Shown here piece by piece: positions 18,292 to 26,112 of a DNA stretch of 64,000 nt (positions within the stretch are counted from its first letter, which is position 1; the number at the start of each line of letters is the position of its first letter). Source of the DNA: Pseudoalteromonas tunicata (lineage in GTDB: Bacteria; Pseudomonadota; Gammaproteobacteria; Enterobacterales; Alteromonadaceae); NCBI RefSeq assembly GCF_002310815.1, contig NZ_CP011032.1, forward strand, positions 2,148,001 through 2,212,000, given 5' to 3'. The notes under the pieces are model-generated. The model saw only the letters and a program-made list of their open reading frames with translations, did not search any database and was not told the origin of the DNA. The translations under genes and the position numbers were made by a program.

Positions 18292-18972
18292 TTAATCTAA
18301 AGAAATTAGCTGCGGCTTACCACAATAATAACCTTGCAGATAATCAACATTAATATTTTTTAACATAATTGCAATCTCCGAGCTTTCAACCCCCTCAGCA
18401 ATAATTTTAGTGTTTAACTTATGACACATCTTAACTAGTTGACTTAATGGGCTAATATCACAGCTCTGCTCGGTAAAACTCTTGACCATTTTTCCATCTA
18501 GCTTGATATATTGGGGTTTAAAATCAAACACTCGTTTAAAATTAGAACTCTCAGCACCAAAATCATCAATTGCAAACTGGCAATTAAAACGAGTGAACAA
18601 CAACATTCGCTCAGCCAGTTGAGCGCTATCGTGATGCAAATCCTGTTCTGTAATTTCAATTACGATATTGTTAAACAAAGATTTTTGGTCTGATTGCTGA
18701 ACTAAAAAGTTGAGCGTACCTGAAGATAAAAACTGCTGAACCGTAAAATTAATAAACAGTAATTGCCCAGTTTTTCGGATCAATCCATTTGCATCTAATC
18801 TAAAAATTTCACAGAGTATTTCGAATGAAAATTCGGTATATAGCTGAGGCGAGTGGTTAAAGGTATCTAAGGAGATTGAATTGAATTTTCTAAGTAATAT
18901 TTCGTAGCCAATCACTTCCTCATTAACTGCAGAAATGATAGGCATCTTGGCAAAAACAGTATTATTTTCCAT
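18292..18972 (-). CDS. Stand-alone EAL-domain c-di-GMP phosphodiesterase
   Basis: 226 residues, almost only the EAL domain. Signature pieces are present in order: YEILLRKF (the EAL-LR motif with Ile for Ala), INFTVQQF (Asn), VIEITEQD (Glu), AIDDFGAESSNF (the DDFG loop), YIKLDGKMVK (Lys), IIAEGVES (Glu) and LQGYYCGKP. All metal-binding and catalytic positions look occupied, so it probably hydrolyses c-di-GMP to pGpG in the cytoplasm. The gene lies downstream of the chitinase cluster and upstream of the siderophore receptor, with gaps of over 250 bases on both sides, so it is probably independent. Confidence 0.88.
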   Translation of the reverse strand: MENNTVFAKMPIISAVNEEVIGYEILLRKFNSISLDTFNHSPQLYTEFSFEILCEIFRLDANGLIRKTGQLLFINFTVQQFLSSGTLNFLVQQSDQKSLFNNIVIEITEQDLHHDSAQLAERMLLFTRFNCQFAIDDFGAESSNFKRVFDFKPQYIKLDGKMVKSFTEQSCDISPLSQLVKMCHKLNTKIIAEGVESSEIAIMLKNINVDYLQGYYCGKPQLISLD

Positions 18973-19238
18973 AATGTATTTTCTTTTATCCCATCGAAAA
19001 ATTTATTTTTAATCGTTTTTTACGACTAAGTTAAGTCGTGCTAAAACGTAATTACTACTTTTTAAATGACTTTATTTAAGAATAAGTTAGCCCCTAAAAA
19101 AGCACATTACCCTGTACCAATTGTGATTACTAACATTATTTAAATATTTTAAAAGAATATAATTATTAATAAAAATACATAAATGCCATTGCAACTTTAA
19201 ATTACACGTTAAACAATAGCATTAAAATTAAATAATGT
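18973..19238. other. Intergenic, AT-rich
   Basis: About 270 bases between the EAL gene and the chitinase gene. No hairpin with a T run is obvious at the 3' end of the chitinase gene, and I see no small gene. Confidence 0.4.
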
Positions 19239-19949
19239 TTATTTTAACGAGGCGCAGTATTGACCTAAATTGTCAGGTATAGGCATATTAAGTAACGTTG
19301 CAAAATATTTATAAAATCCAATTCTATTGTCTAATTGTGGATTCATATTGTTGCCACATTCAATACCGCCATTAATGATATTCACCGTTTCACCAAAAGG
19401 ATCATCCGCGTATTTTTTAGGATTTCCGATCATCACTTCATGGCATGATGGTTTAGGCGCTTGTGGTGTCATCCAAAACCAAATTGCTGTTTGCCAAGCA
19501 GTTACCGGGTCTGTTGCCACCAGTGAAGGATTATTTAATAGCTGGTTTTTATCATTAAAAATAGCTTCGCTCGCCTGACCATAATTATAATTGTAAGAGA
19601 GTTGAATTGCGCCTCTCCCTTGATATGTCTGATTAGCCACTGGCGGATAATCTTTGCTTTCAACTGTATATTGTGAACATTGACCACTTTCACAGCCAAC
19701 TTCTTCAGCAAAGTGCAAGCCCCATTTATATGTGCCATTTGGTGGAGTGGGTGCGTCTGGCCACCCACCTGTAGTTTCGTGTGATACATTGGCAAGAAAT
19801 GCCACTAACTCATTTGTTTTAACAGCATCACTCCCTTCGTTTAAAAATTTAGGGTACTTTGACGCAGCCTCAAGCAAACCATTATAAGTAAAAACCCGAT
19901 TGCGATTGGGAAACATTGCATGATATTGCTGTTCTGACAATGGAAACAT
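19239..19949 (-). CDS. GH19 chitinase catalytic domain without signal peptide
   Basis: 236 residues, matching plant and bacterial GH19 chitinases end to end: QYHAMFPNRN, AFLANVSHETTGGW with the catalytic Glu58, YKWGLHFAEEVGC with the second Glu (82 or 83), TYQGRGAIQLSYNYNYG, LVATDPVTAWQTAIWFWM, INGGIECG and RIGFYKYF. GH19 enzymes cleave chitin with inversion; some relatives are phage endolysins, but the substrate loops here are of the chitinase type. The protein begins at the catalytic domain: no Sec or Tat signal and no chitin-binding domain, although chitin lies outside the cell. It is the last gene of a same-strand cluster of signal-less proteins (67-base gap to the previous gene). Release would need a special secretion route or lysis. 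Confidence 0.9.
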   Translation of the reverse strand: MFPLSEQQYHAMFPNRNRVFTYNGLLEAASKYPKFLNEGSDAVKTNELVAFLANVSHETTGGWPDAPTPPNGTYKWGLHFAEEVGCESGQCSQYTVESKDYPPVANQTYQGRGAIQLSYNYNYGQASEAIFNDKNQLLNNPSLVATDPVTAWQTAIWFWMTPQAPKPSCHEVMIGNPKKYADDPFGETVNIINGGIECGNNMNPQLDNRIGFYKYFATLLNMPIPDNLGQYCASLK

Positions 19950-20016
19950 AATAATTTATCCTTATTAAAATAAAGGCTAAACCTATAGCCTTTATCTGAT
20001 TCATTTAGCTAGCTCT

Positions 20017-20415
20017 TTAAGGTGCGGTCCCTGTAACACTATAACTATGGCCAGAGTCAAAGCTTTGATTAAGTGCCGAAGACACTCTATTTCGCACTCC
20101 GGTTTGATTAATTGGATCATCAGTCATTGTTGATTCACTCACATTAGCATGTGCTACGGTACTTTTTCCCGCAACCCCATTTACTTGCACTTGAATATTG
20201 TGAAACCTTTGACCAGCTTGCATAAACGTCCCTTGCATATCGACTCGCATTAAGTCATTTATAACCAGGGTACCAGCTGCATTTTGAAATATTTGATGGT
20301 ATTCAAGCCTGCCTATAACGTTATAGACTGCTTCTTTTCTTTCTTTATTGAGAGAATTTGGAGAGCCTTGAAAAATATTTGGTATCGGCCCATTTTGAAT
20401 TAGGTTGACTGGCAT
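20017..20415 (-). CDS. 132-residue protein of the chitinase cluster, unknown
   Basis: Starts MPVNLIQNGPIPNIFQ, with an AGAGG-type ribosome-binding site before the ATG. The body alternates short strands and polar turns: LVINDLMRVDMQGTF, FHNIQVQVNGVAGKS, then SSALNQSFDSGHSYSV. The final part (ALN-x-FD-G-S/Y) resembles the end of the 253-residue protein at 22024, so both may share a beta domain. No signal peptide, membrane span or recognised family. It lies between the last 206-residue paralogue (242-base gap, with a possible internal promoter) and the chitinase gene. Confidence 0.7.
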   Translation of the reverse strand: MPVNLIQNGPIPNIFQGSPNSLNKERKEAVYNVIGRLEYHQIFQNAAGTLVINDLMRVDMQGTFMQAGQRFHNIQVQVNGVAGKSTVAHANVSESTMTDDPINQTGVRNRVSSALNQSFDSGHSYSVTGTAP

Positions 20416-20657
20416 ATATACAGACCTCTGTTTTAGTTAAAAAAAATAAAATTAAATAAAAACACCGATAAATTAAAATAGGTGTAAACACTCAAAAAAT
20501 TTAAACAATAAAAAACCTTCACTTTAATAATTGGCTATAAACTGCCGATATTAAGTAGTAAGTTTACTCTGTATTAATTTTTGAAAAGAACGTATTAAAA
20601 CGTTTAAAGTAGGGTTTTTTATGATTAAACTTATGGGGTTAAAAGACTAAATTAATA

Positions 20658-21278
20658 CTACTCTTGGCTTTCAATCTTAAAGCTATAGCCTTCTTCAGCA
20701 TTGCCATTAAGTGAAATTGTAGCTTTTGTTACACCTTCAAGATCCTGCTCAAAAAAGCTATCCGAATTCAATACTGCTGAATTTAATAATTGGCTTTCTT
20801 GGATCTCAGACGCAACACCCCAATATAATTTTGGCTTAAGTACAAACGTTGCTTTTTGACCAAAACCAACAATATTTTTTGTCATCATCAGCTTGCCATC
20901 TTTATAAAGATTAGCGCTGATCCCATTAGGTACGTTGATATCATTATTCACATCAATTGATTTGGTATCAGCCGCGTTGCCATTGGCACCAAGCACCACC
21001 CCAGTGTCATCTTTACTGACGGTATAACGTTTGCCAATAATCGATTCTAACGTTTGGGTTTTGTTCTGGCCATTTAGCCAAGTGGCGCCAACACTTGTTT
21101 CAATTGGAAACACAAAACTACTTGATGACGAGCGGCCAATGTTAGGCATAACACGCCAAGCCACACCCTCTTTAAGCGCATCAAAAGTAGGAGTTTCGTT
21201 TTTAGTGAATACAAAAATTGTAGGTAAATCATTATTCATTGATTTGTTAATATAAGTAATGTCAATATTTGAAGGCAT
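20658..21278 (-). CDS. 206-residue paralogue D, unknown beta-rich family
   Basis: 206 residues, nearly identical to the neighbour at 21341 (about nine residues in ten). Conserved pieces shared by all four copies: TYINKSMN-DLP-IFVF near the start, LKEGVAWRV, NIGRSSSSSF, GKRYTV, GISANL, a K-x-IVGFGQKATF strand, YWGVASEIQES, SAVLNSDSFFEQDLEG and SLNGNAEEGYSF before the C-terminal QE. Strand-rich, no signal peptide, no cysteines. An AAGGATCTATT site precedes the ATG. The function is unknown; the compact beta fold and tandem copies would suit a structural or binding (lectin- or pore-like) protein, but this is a guess. Confidence 0.8.
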   Translation of the reverse strand: MPSNIDITYINKSMNNDLPTIFVFTKNETPTFDALKEGVAWRVMPNIGRSSSSSFVFPIETSVGATWLNGQNKTQTLESIIGKRYTVSKDDTGVVLGANGNAADTKSIDVNNDINVPNGISANLYKDGKLMMTKNIVGFGQKATFVLKPKLYWGVASEIQESQLLNSAVLNSDSFFEQDLEGVTKATISLNGNAEEGYSFKIESQE

Positions 21279-21340
21279 AATAGATCCTTAATTAAAAATG
21301 AGTATGTGTTTGAAAAAATTAAATTTAGTTGATTAATAAG

Positions 21341-21961
21341 TTATTCTTGGCTATCAATTTGGAAGCTATAACCATCTTCGGCGTTACCGTTAAGTGAAAT
21401 AGTCGCTTTTGTGATGCCTTCCAAATCTTGTTCAAAAAAGCTATCTGAATTCAATACCGCTGAATTTAAGAACTGACTTTCTTGGATTTCAGACGCCACT
21501 CCCCAATATAACTTTGGCTTAAGGACAAACGTCGCCTTTTGACCAAAACCAACAATGTTTTTTGTCATCATCAGCTTGCCATCTTTGTAAAGCTCAGCAC
21601 TAATTCCATTAGGCACGTTTACGTCATTATTCACATCAATTGATTTTGAATCTGCTGCATTACCATTGGCACCAAGCACAACTCCTGTCGCATCTTTGCT
21701 CACGGTGTAACGCTTACCAATCGTCGATGAAAGCTTCTGTGTTTTGTTTTGGCCACCTTGCCACGTTGCACCAACGCTTGTTTCAATCGGGAAAACAAAA
21801 CTACTTGAAGAAGAACGACCAATATTTGGAATAACACGCCAAGCAACACCTTCTTTTAAAGCATCAAAAGTCGGCGTTTCATTTTTGGTAAAAACAAAAA
21901 TAGTCGGTAAATCTTTGTTCATGGATTTATTAACATAAGTAATTTCAATATCTGAAGACAT
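21341..21961 (-). CDS. 206-residue paralogue C, unknown beta-rich family
   Basis: 206 residues, the closest sister of paralogue D; the two lie in tandem with a 62-base gap. The strong ribosome-binding site AAGGAGG four bases before the ATG suggests high expression. Differences from D are mostly conservative (for example ITYVNKSMNKDLP, WRVIPNIG, GISAELYKDG), which indicates a recent duplication under constraint. All core motifs are kept (GVAW, GKRYT, YWGVASEI, FFEQDLEG, SLNGNA). No signal peptide. Part of the cluster behind the ECF-type promoter at 24113-24137. Confidence 0.8.
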   Translation of the reverse strand: MSSDIEITYVNKSMNKDLPTIFVFTKNETPTFDALKEGVAWRVIPNIGRSSSSSFVFPIETSVGATWQGGQNKTQKLSSTIGKRYTVSKDATGVVLGANGNAADSKSIDVNNDVNVPNGISAELYKDGKLMMTKNIVGFGQKATFVLKPKLYWGVASEIQESQFLNSAVLNSDSFFEQDLEGITKATISLNGNAEDGYSFQIDSQE

Positions 21962-22023
21962 AAGTCCTCCTTTTTATTTAAAAAGAATAATTAAGCCTGA
22001 AGGCTTAGGCGGTACAGCTACTA

Positions 22024-22785
22024 CTAATCTTTTGGTGAATCATCCGACGTTTTAATCGTTGCTGAGGTCAGCTTAGCGTCAAATGACTTGCCATCATCAA
22101 ATGCATTTAATGCCGTGACTACTTGAGCTATGCCAGTGCTTGTTGCACCATCAAGTGGATACGTTTTAGTATTAGAGACTGACATTGCAACGCCCCCTTT
22201 ACTTTGGCCTGCAGGCACAGTTTCAATAACGGTTGCCACCAGTGTCATGCTAATGGACTGTGGTACTGTTAATGTCGATACATCACTATCAACTGTTACT
22301 GTAATCGTCTCACTTGATTGTGTGGTGGATGACTGAAGCACAGAATCAATTGAAATTACACTACCTTCCAATTTTGATTTCTCTGCGGCTTTTGCAATTT
22401 CATTCAATTGTTTTTGAATACTTGCTTGCAAGCTAGACTCTGAGCCAAGCTCGTTAACTAACATTGAAATAAAACTATCTGTATTGGACACGACAAAACT
22501 CGAGGTCATAACTATTTGACTACTCATACTTTTTTTCCTTTGCTTGGGTTGGGGTTTAATGGAGGTTGTTGACTCAAAGAGATCGTCCGAAGATGCAATA
22601 AACCTTGCATTCAACGATGCTACTTTTTTTTTTAAGGTAGTGAGTTCATAATCTGAAAATTTAGCTAAACTCGAACGAATAATTAAATTGCCATTACTTA
22701 AAACTTGGTAAAAAAAACCATTGTTTGAAACAAGTAAGTGGTTAAGATCTTCGTTTTTCACTCCTTTTATTTCAATACTTGCCAT
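22024..22785 (-). CDS. 253-residue two-part protein, unknown, with a likely internal start
   Basis: Residues 1-70 form a small domain (MASIEIKGVKNEDLNHLLVS, GFFYQVLSNGNLIIRS). A basic linker follows (KPQPKQRKKS), then a second domain from residue 87 with helices (LGSESSLQASIQKQLNEIAK) and Ser/Thr-rich strands (SSETITVTVDSDVSTLTV, SMTLVATVIETV), ending IKTSDDSPKD. Met87 (ATG at 22525-22527) is preceded by GCAAAGGAAAAAAAGT, a better ribosome-binding site than that of the first ATG, so a separate 167-residue product is plausible. No signal peptide, no known family. It lies 9 bases after paralogue B and 62 bases before paralogue C, so it is in the same transcript. Confidence 0.75.
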   Translation of the reverse strand: MASIEIKGVKNEDLNHLLVSNNGFFYQVLSNGNLIIRSSLAKFSDYELTTLKKKVASLNARFIASSDDLFESTTSIKPQPKQRKKSMSSQIVMTSSFVVSNTDSFISMLVNELGSESSLQASIQKQLNEIAKAAEKSKLEGSVISIDSVLQSSTTQSSETITVTVDSDVSTLTVPQSISMTLVATVIETVPAGQSKGGVAMSVSNTKTYPLDGATSTGIAQVVTALNAFDDGKSFDAKLTSATIKTSDDSPKD

Positions 22786-22794
22786 AACGGTGAC

Positions 22795-23415
22795 TTACGT
22801 TTGATATTCTGTTTTAAAATAATATCCGTCTTTGGGATTACCATTTAGAGACACTAAAACATCTGAAAGACCATAGAGATCGAGTTCAAAAAAATTTTTG
22901 GTGCTGAGCACTGCAGATTCAGAGCTTAATCCTTTACTTTCAAAAATTTCAGACGCTAAGCCCCAGTAGAGTTTTCTACTTGGTTTAAACACAGCGCTTT
23001 GTTGATATCCAACAATTTTTTTACGTAAAATCATTTTATTAGCATTAAACAACTGCGCTAAAACACCATCTTGTACATGAATATGATTAACCAATTCTAT
23101 AATGCCCTGATCGACCGTATCATTGGTTCTTTCAAGCACAATCCCGGTTTCGTTTTGCAATATCGCATATTGGCCACCAAGTTGAGCCGACAATATTTTG
23201 GTCATATTCTCGCCATTATGCCACCCAGCTCTTAACTCATAATTATCATTAAAACTAAATGATGATATTGAATCTCGACCTATATTTTTTAAAACTCGCC
23301 ATGCAATACCATCTGAAAAAGAATTAAAATCAGATATATTGTTCTCAGCCGTTATAAATACTTGCGGCAAATCTTTATTCGAAGACTTATTAATATACTT
23401 AATGTTAGTTATCAT
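22795..23415 (-). CDS. 206-residue paralogue B, divergent member
   Basis: 206 residues, the most divergent copy. The frame is kept: KYINKSSNKDLPQVFI, DGIAWRVLKNIGRDS, a QYAILQNETGIVL strand in place of GKRYTV, KLYWGLASEIFES, ESAVLSTKNFFELDLYG and VSLNGNPKDGYYFK, ending in YQT instead of QE. No signal peptide. The gene begins 12 bases after paralogue A stops and ends 9 bases before the 253-residue gene, so translation is probably coupled. Divergence beside two near-identical sisters suggests an old diversified set with one recent duplication. Confidence 0.8.
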   Translation of the reverse strand: MITNIKYINKSSNKDLPQVFITAENNISDFNSFSDGIAWRVLKNIGRDSISSFSFNDNYELRAGWHNGENMTKILSAQLGGQYAILQNETGIVLERTNDTVDQGIIELVNHIHVQDGVLAQLFNANKMILRKKIVGYQQSAVFKPSRKLYWGLASEIFESKGLSSESAVLSTKNFFELDLYGLSDVLVSLNGNPKDGYYFKTEYQT

Positions 23416-23427
23416 TTAATCACCTTA

Positions 23428-24048
23428 TTATTCTTGTTCTTCAACCTTAAATGAGTAACCTTCTTTTGCATTACCATTTAATGAAACAGTTGCAGAGGAT
23501 ACACTTTCAAGATTTTGTTCAAAAAAATTAAGAGAATCGATTACCGCCGAGCTAATCGCACCTGACTGTTGAATTTCAGACGCTATTCCCCAGTATATTT
23601 TTGGTTTAATTAAAAAAGATGCTTTTTGACCAAAAGCTACAACATTCTTTTTTATTAGGTCACTCCCACCTTTACTAAGGTGAGCACTTATACCATTTTT
23701 AACTTTAATATCATTGGTCAACTCAACTTCACTACTTTTTAATGCATTACCATTTTCTATCAGTATAATTCCAGAGCTATTCTCAGTGATTGTATATCGC
23801 TTTCCAGGGATACAGTTAAGTGCTTTTGTTTGATTACAATTATTTTCCCATGATGCATAAACCTCTGTTTTTGCTGGGTAAACAAAACAACTCATAGAGT
23901 CTTGCCCTATATTTTCAATCACTTTCCAGGCCACACCTTCTTTTAACGCATCAAAAGATGGGATTGCATTTGAAGCAAATATAAATATCTTGGGCACATC
24001 TCTATTTATAGATTTATTAATATAGGTTATTTGGGTATCACAAAACAT
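23428..24048 (-). CDS. 206-residue paralogue A, first gene after the ECF promoter
   Basis: 206 residues with the family core: ITYINKSINRDVPKIFIF, FDALKEGVAWKV, NIGQDSMSCF, GKRYTIT, GISAHL, VAFGQKASF, IYWGIASEIQQS, SAVIDSLNFFEQNLE and SLNGNAKEGYSFKVEEQE. Unlike C and D it has several cysteines (MFCD, SCF, NNCNQ, NCIPG). No signal peptide. An AAGGAATCGTA site precedes the ATG at 24048. The start lies about 65 bases downstream of a GGAAC-N16-CGTT promoter, which makes this the first gene of the operon and the likely direct target of the neighbouring sigma factor. Confidence 0.8.
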   Translation of the reverse strand: MFCDTQITYINKSINRDVPKIFIFASNAIPSFDALKEGVAWKVIENIGQDSMSCFVYPAKTEVYASWENNCNQTKALNCIPGKRYTITENSSGIILIENGNALKSSEVELTNDIKVKNGISAHLSKGGSDLIKKNVVAFGQKASFLIKPKIYWGIASEIQQSGAISSAVIDSLNFFEQNLESVSSATVSLNGNAKEGYSFKVEEQE

Positions 24049-24112
24049 TACGATTCCTTACCAAAGTTATAATTAGTACATTAATCAATATAAATTAAGT
24101 TTGTAATCTAAT

Positions 24113-24137
24113 AACGTTTGACTCTGACTTTTGTTCC
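24113..24137 (-). promoter_or_regulatory. ECF-sigma-type promoter driving the 206-residue family operon
   Basis: On the minus strand GGAAC (24133-24137) is followed by a 16-base spacer and CGTT (24113-24116). This is the classical ECF sigma -35/-10 arrangement. It lies between the sigma gene's stop and paralogue A's start, with a predicted leader of about 55-60 bases. No copy of this pair was seen before the other cluster genes. Confidence 0.7.
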
Positions 24138-24155
24138 CATTTTTATTTTAAATTT

Positions 24156-24740
24156 TTAAATTTGTTTCTTGAACGCTGATTTTATTTTCTGCCTACTGGT
24201 AAAGATAAGTTTTCTAGCGTGTGCTTCTGATATATTGTAATCCAAACTAATTGCCTTATATTCTTTATCATTTACTAAGTGATCAATAGTGATTTGTCGA
24301 ACTTCGGTCGTTATCTTTGATATTTCTTTATTAATTAATATCAACTTCCTTCTGTTACATTCATCTTTAAAAAGCGTATCACCTTCACAGCTGTCATCTT
24401 CAAAGTAAGTAACATTATATTTTAATTGAGTTTTGTTTTTTCTTAATTGGTCAAAATATATATTTTTTGCTAATTTTATTAACCATCCCAAAATTGCTAA
24501 CTCTGGATTAGCTAAAGGCAACTTCTCATAAGCTTTTAGTAATGTATCTCTCGCTAGATCTTCTGCATCGTGATGATTATTTTTGGTAAGACTATAAAAG
24601 CAGTAATTAAATATTTTTTTCTCATATTTAATCCAAAAAAACCAATCACAATGAATGCCATTGTGTAACTCCTTTATCAAGGTGCAACTATCTTCACGCA
24701 TCTTTTCAACTGTGTTTTTTTGGTCAATAAACTTTTTCAT
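24156..24740 (-). CDS. ECF-type RNA polymerase sigma factor
   Basis: 194 residues. Region 2 is visible at about 42-100 (KIFNYCFYSLTKNNHHDAEDLARDTLLKAYEKL, then LGWLIKLAKNIYFDQLRK), with the DAEDLxxD core-binding motif. Region 4 at about 140-190 has VRQITIDHLVNDKEYKAISLDYNISEAHARKLIFTSRQKIK, the helix-turn-helix for the -35 element. It directs polymerase to a small regulon. No anti-sigma gene with a membrane span lies beside it; a receiver-AraC gene lies upstream instead. Its own start is preceded by AAGGACTGAGAG. The promoter at 24113-24137 is the obvious candidate target. Confidence 0.85.
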   Translation of the reverse strand: MKKFIDQKNTVEKMREDSCTLIKELHNGIHCDWFFWIKYEKKIFNYCFYSLTKNNHHDAEDLARDTLLKAYEKLPLANPELAILGWLIKLAKNIYFDQLRKNKTQLKYNVTYFEDDSCEGDTLFKDECNRRKLILINKEISKITTEVRQITIDHLVNDKEYKAISLDYNISEAHARKLIFTSRQKIKSAFKKQI

Positions 24741-24879
24741 CTCTCAGTCCTTAAATAGATTTATCAACGACCTTGTTGAACATCATTAGGGAGTAATAAA
24801 CATTGAATAGACATATCCAAAGATATTTTTATACCCTGTTAGTCGTTATTGAATCCTCAGTTTATTTTCTCGACGATGA

Positions 24880-25780
24880 TTAAACCTTTGCGCAATGCAT
24901 ATACTTCTTTGATGGTTGCATCTCTTTTTCTTTTTGACGATATTGCCTTGGTGATAATTGATAAAATCGTTTAAATGCAGTAGAAAAATTATTTGAATCG
25001 GGGTAACCAACTCTTTCGGATATTTGCATAATATTAAGGGAGGTTTTATCTAAAAGTTCGGCGGCTTTTTTCATTCGCTGCTCTCTGAGCCAATCAAAAA
25101 CGCTTATGCCATGATAAAATTTAAATAGATTATTTAACTTATTTCTATTAGTACCAACATTACGTGTTAATACATCAAGGTTAATATTATTAGCTAAGTT
25201 TTCCTTAAGATAACATTCTGTTTTTTCAATTAACTTAGACTTAATATCAATGTTGTAATCTATAGAATTAGATTCATACTCTTGATAGTCATTAGGATAA
25301 ACAATGCATCTAACTCTGTAATAAAGCTCTTTTTTTATTATCGGGTAGCTTATGTAATCTAAAAAACCAATCTCAAATAGTTTCTTTTTTTTTTGATGTT
25401 ATATTTACAATGGCAATAAATACCGGTTGAGGTAAGGCGAGGTTTTTAAAGTAATTTGAAATTATCATTTTGTCATTGTAAATTTCTTTAAAATTTTTAT
25501 CTAATGTAGATATAATTATCAATCTTGGTGTGTCAATCCTCTCTTCACTTCGGAAAAAGTCCAATTCTTTCTGAGTTACATTAAAATTAAAATCCAAAAA
25601 ATTAAGATTAATAACTTTAAATTTAATTGATTTATTTTTTACTAATAAAATATGATTGTTTATTTTTTTTTGTTTTGAAGCTATCCATAAAACCTCGTTA
25701 GTAATATTTAAATAAATATGAAATGTGGCAACTTTGACAAAAGCCACACTTAAAGTACCTAAAACAAATACAACCAACAA
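24880..25780 (-). pseudogene. Receiver-like/AraC-type regulator split by a frameshift at an A10 tract
   Basis: The first frame (25780 to 25373) contains a receiver-like part: NHILLVKNKSIKFKVINLNF and LIIISTLDKNF, then LPQPVFIAIVNITSKKK, where it hits a stop. Removing one A from the run of ten at 25385-25394 continues the text as KKLFEIGFLDYISYPIIKKELYYRVR, the end of a receiver domain (compare the usual AxExGAxDYIxKP), and then a full AraC HTH: DVLTRNVGTNRNKLNNLFKFYHG, QRMKKAAELLDKTSLNIMQISERVGY and NNFSTAFKRFYQLSPRQYR, ending at 24880. The receiver lacks the clear acidic pocket. The run may be a phase-variable or slippage switch, or the gene may be dead. The true start is unclear because the N-terminus is hydrophobic. 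Confidence 0.7.
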
Positions 25781-26070
25781 GCAGATATTGATATTACACG
25801 CTATTACATCGCGAATTATTTTTACTGCGGATAAAACGCGAACAATAAATTTTATTTTTCATATGAATGATTTTTATTTTTTAACCTAAAAATAATCCAT
25901 AAAAATGTCTGAGGATTTATAGCATCTCACACCGGGAAAGGTTTCAATCTGGGGATTAAAACCTAATTTATACCTTACTATCGTACTTTATTTTCGCTAA
26001 ATTAACCTGAACTCTGATTAATTTATATTGTTCTAAAATTAAGTATCTTAAGTGGACTTTCTTGTAAAGA
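25781..26070. other. Intergenic, AT-rich
   Basis: About 290 bases between the split regulator and the protease terminator. No open frame or hairpin of note. It should hold the regulator's promoter on the minus strand. Confidence 0.35.
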
Positions 26071-26102
26071 AAAAACACTGACGCATTGTCGTCAGTGTTT
26101 TT
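26071..26102 (-). terminator. Terminator of the serine protease gene
   Basis: AAAAACACTGACG and CGTCAGTGTTTTT form a perfect 13-bp stem around CATTGT. Because the stem ends in an A run and a T run, it can work in both directions. It is 11 bases beyond the protease stop codon. Confidence 0.9.
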
Positions 26103-26112
26103 CTTAGAAATT

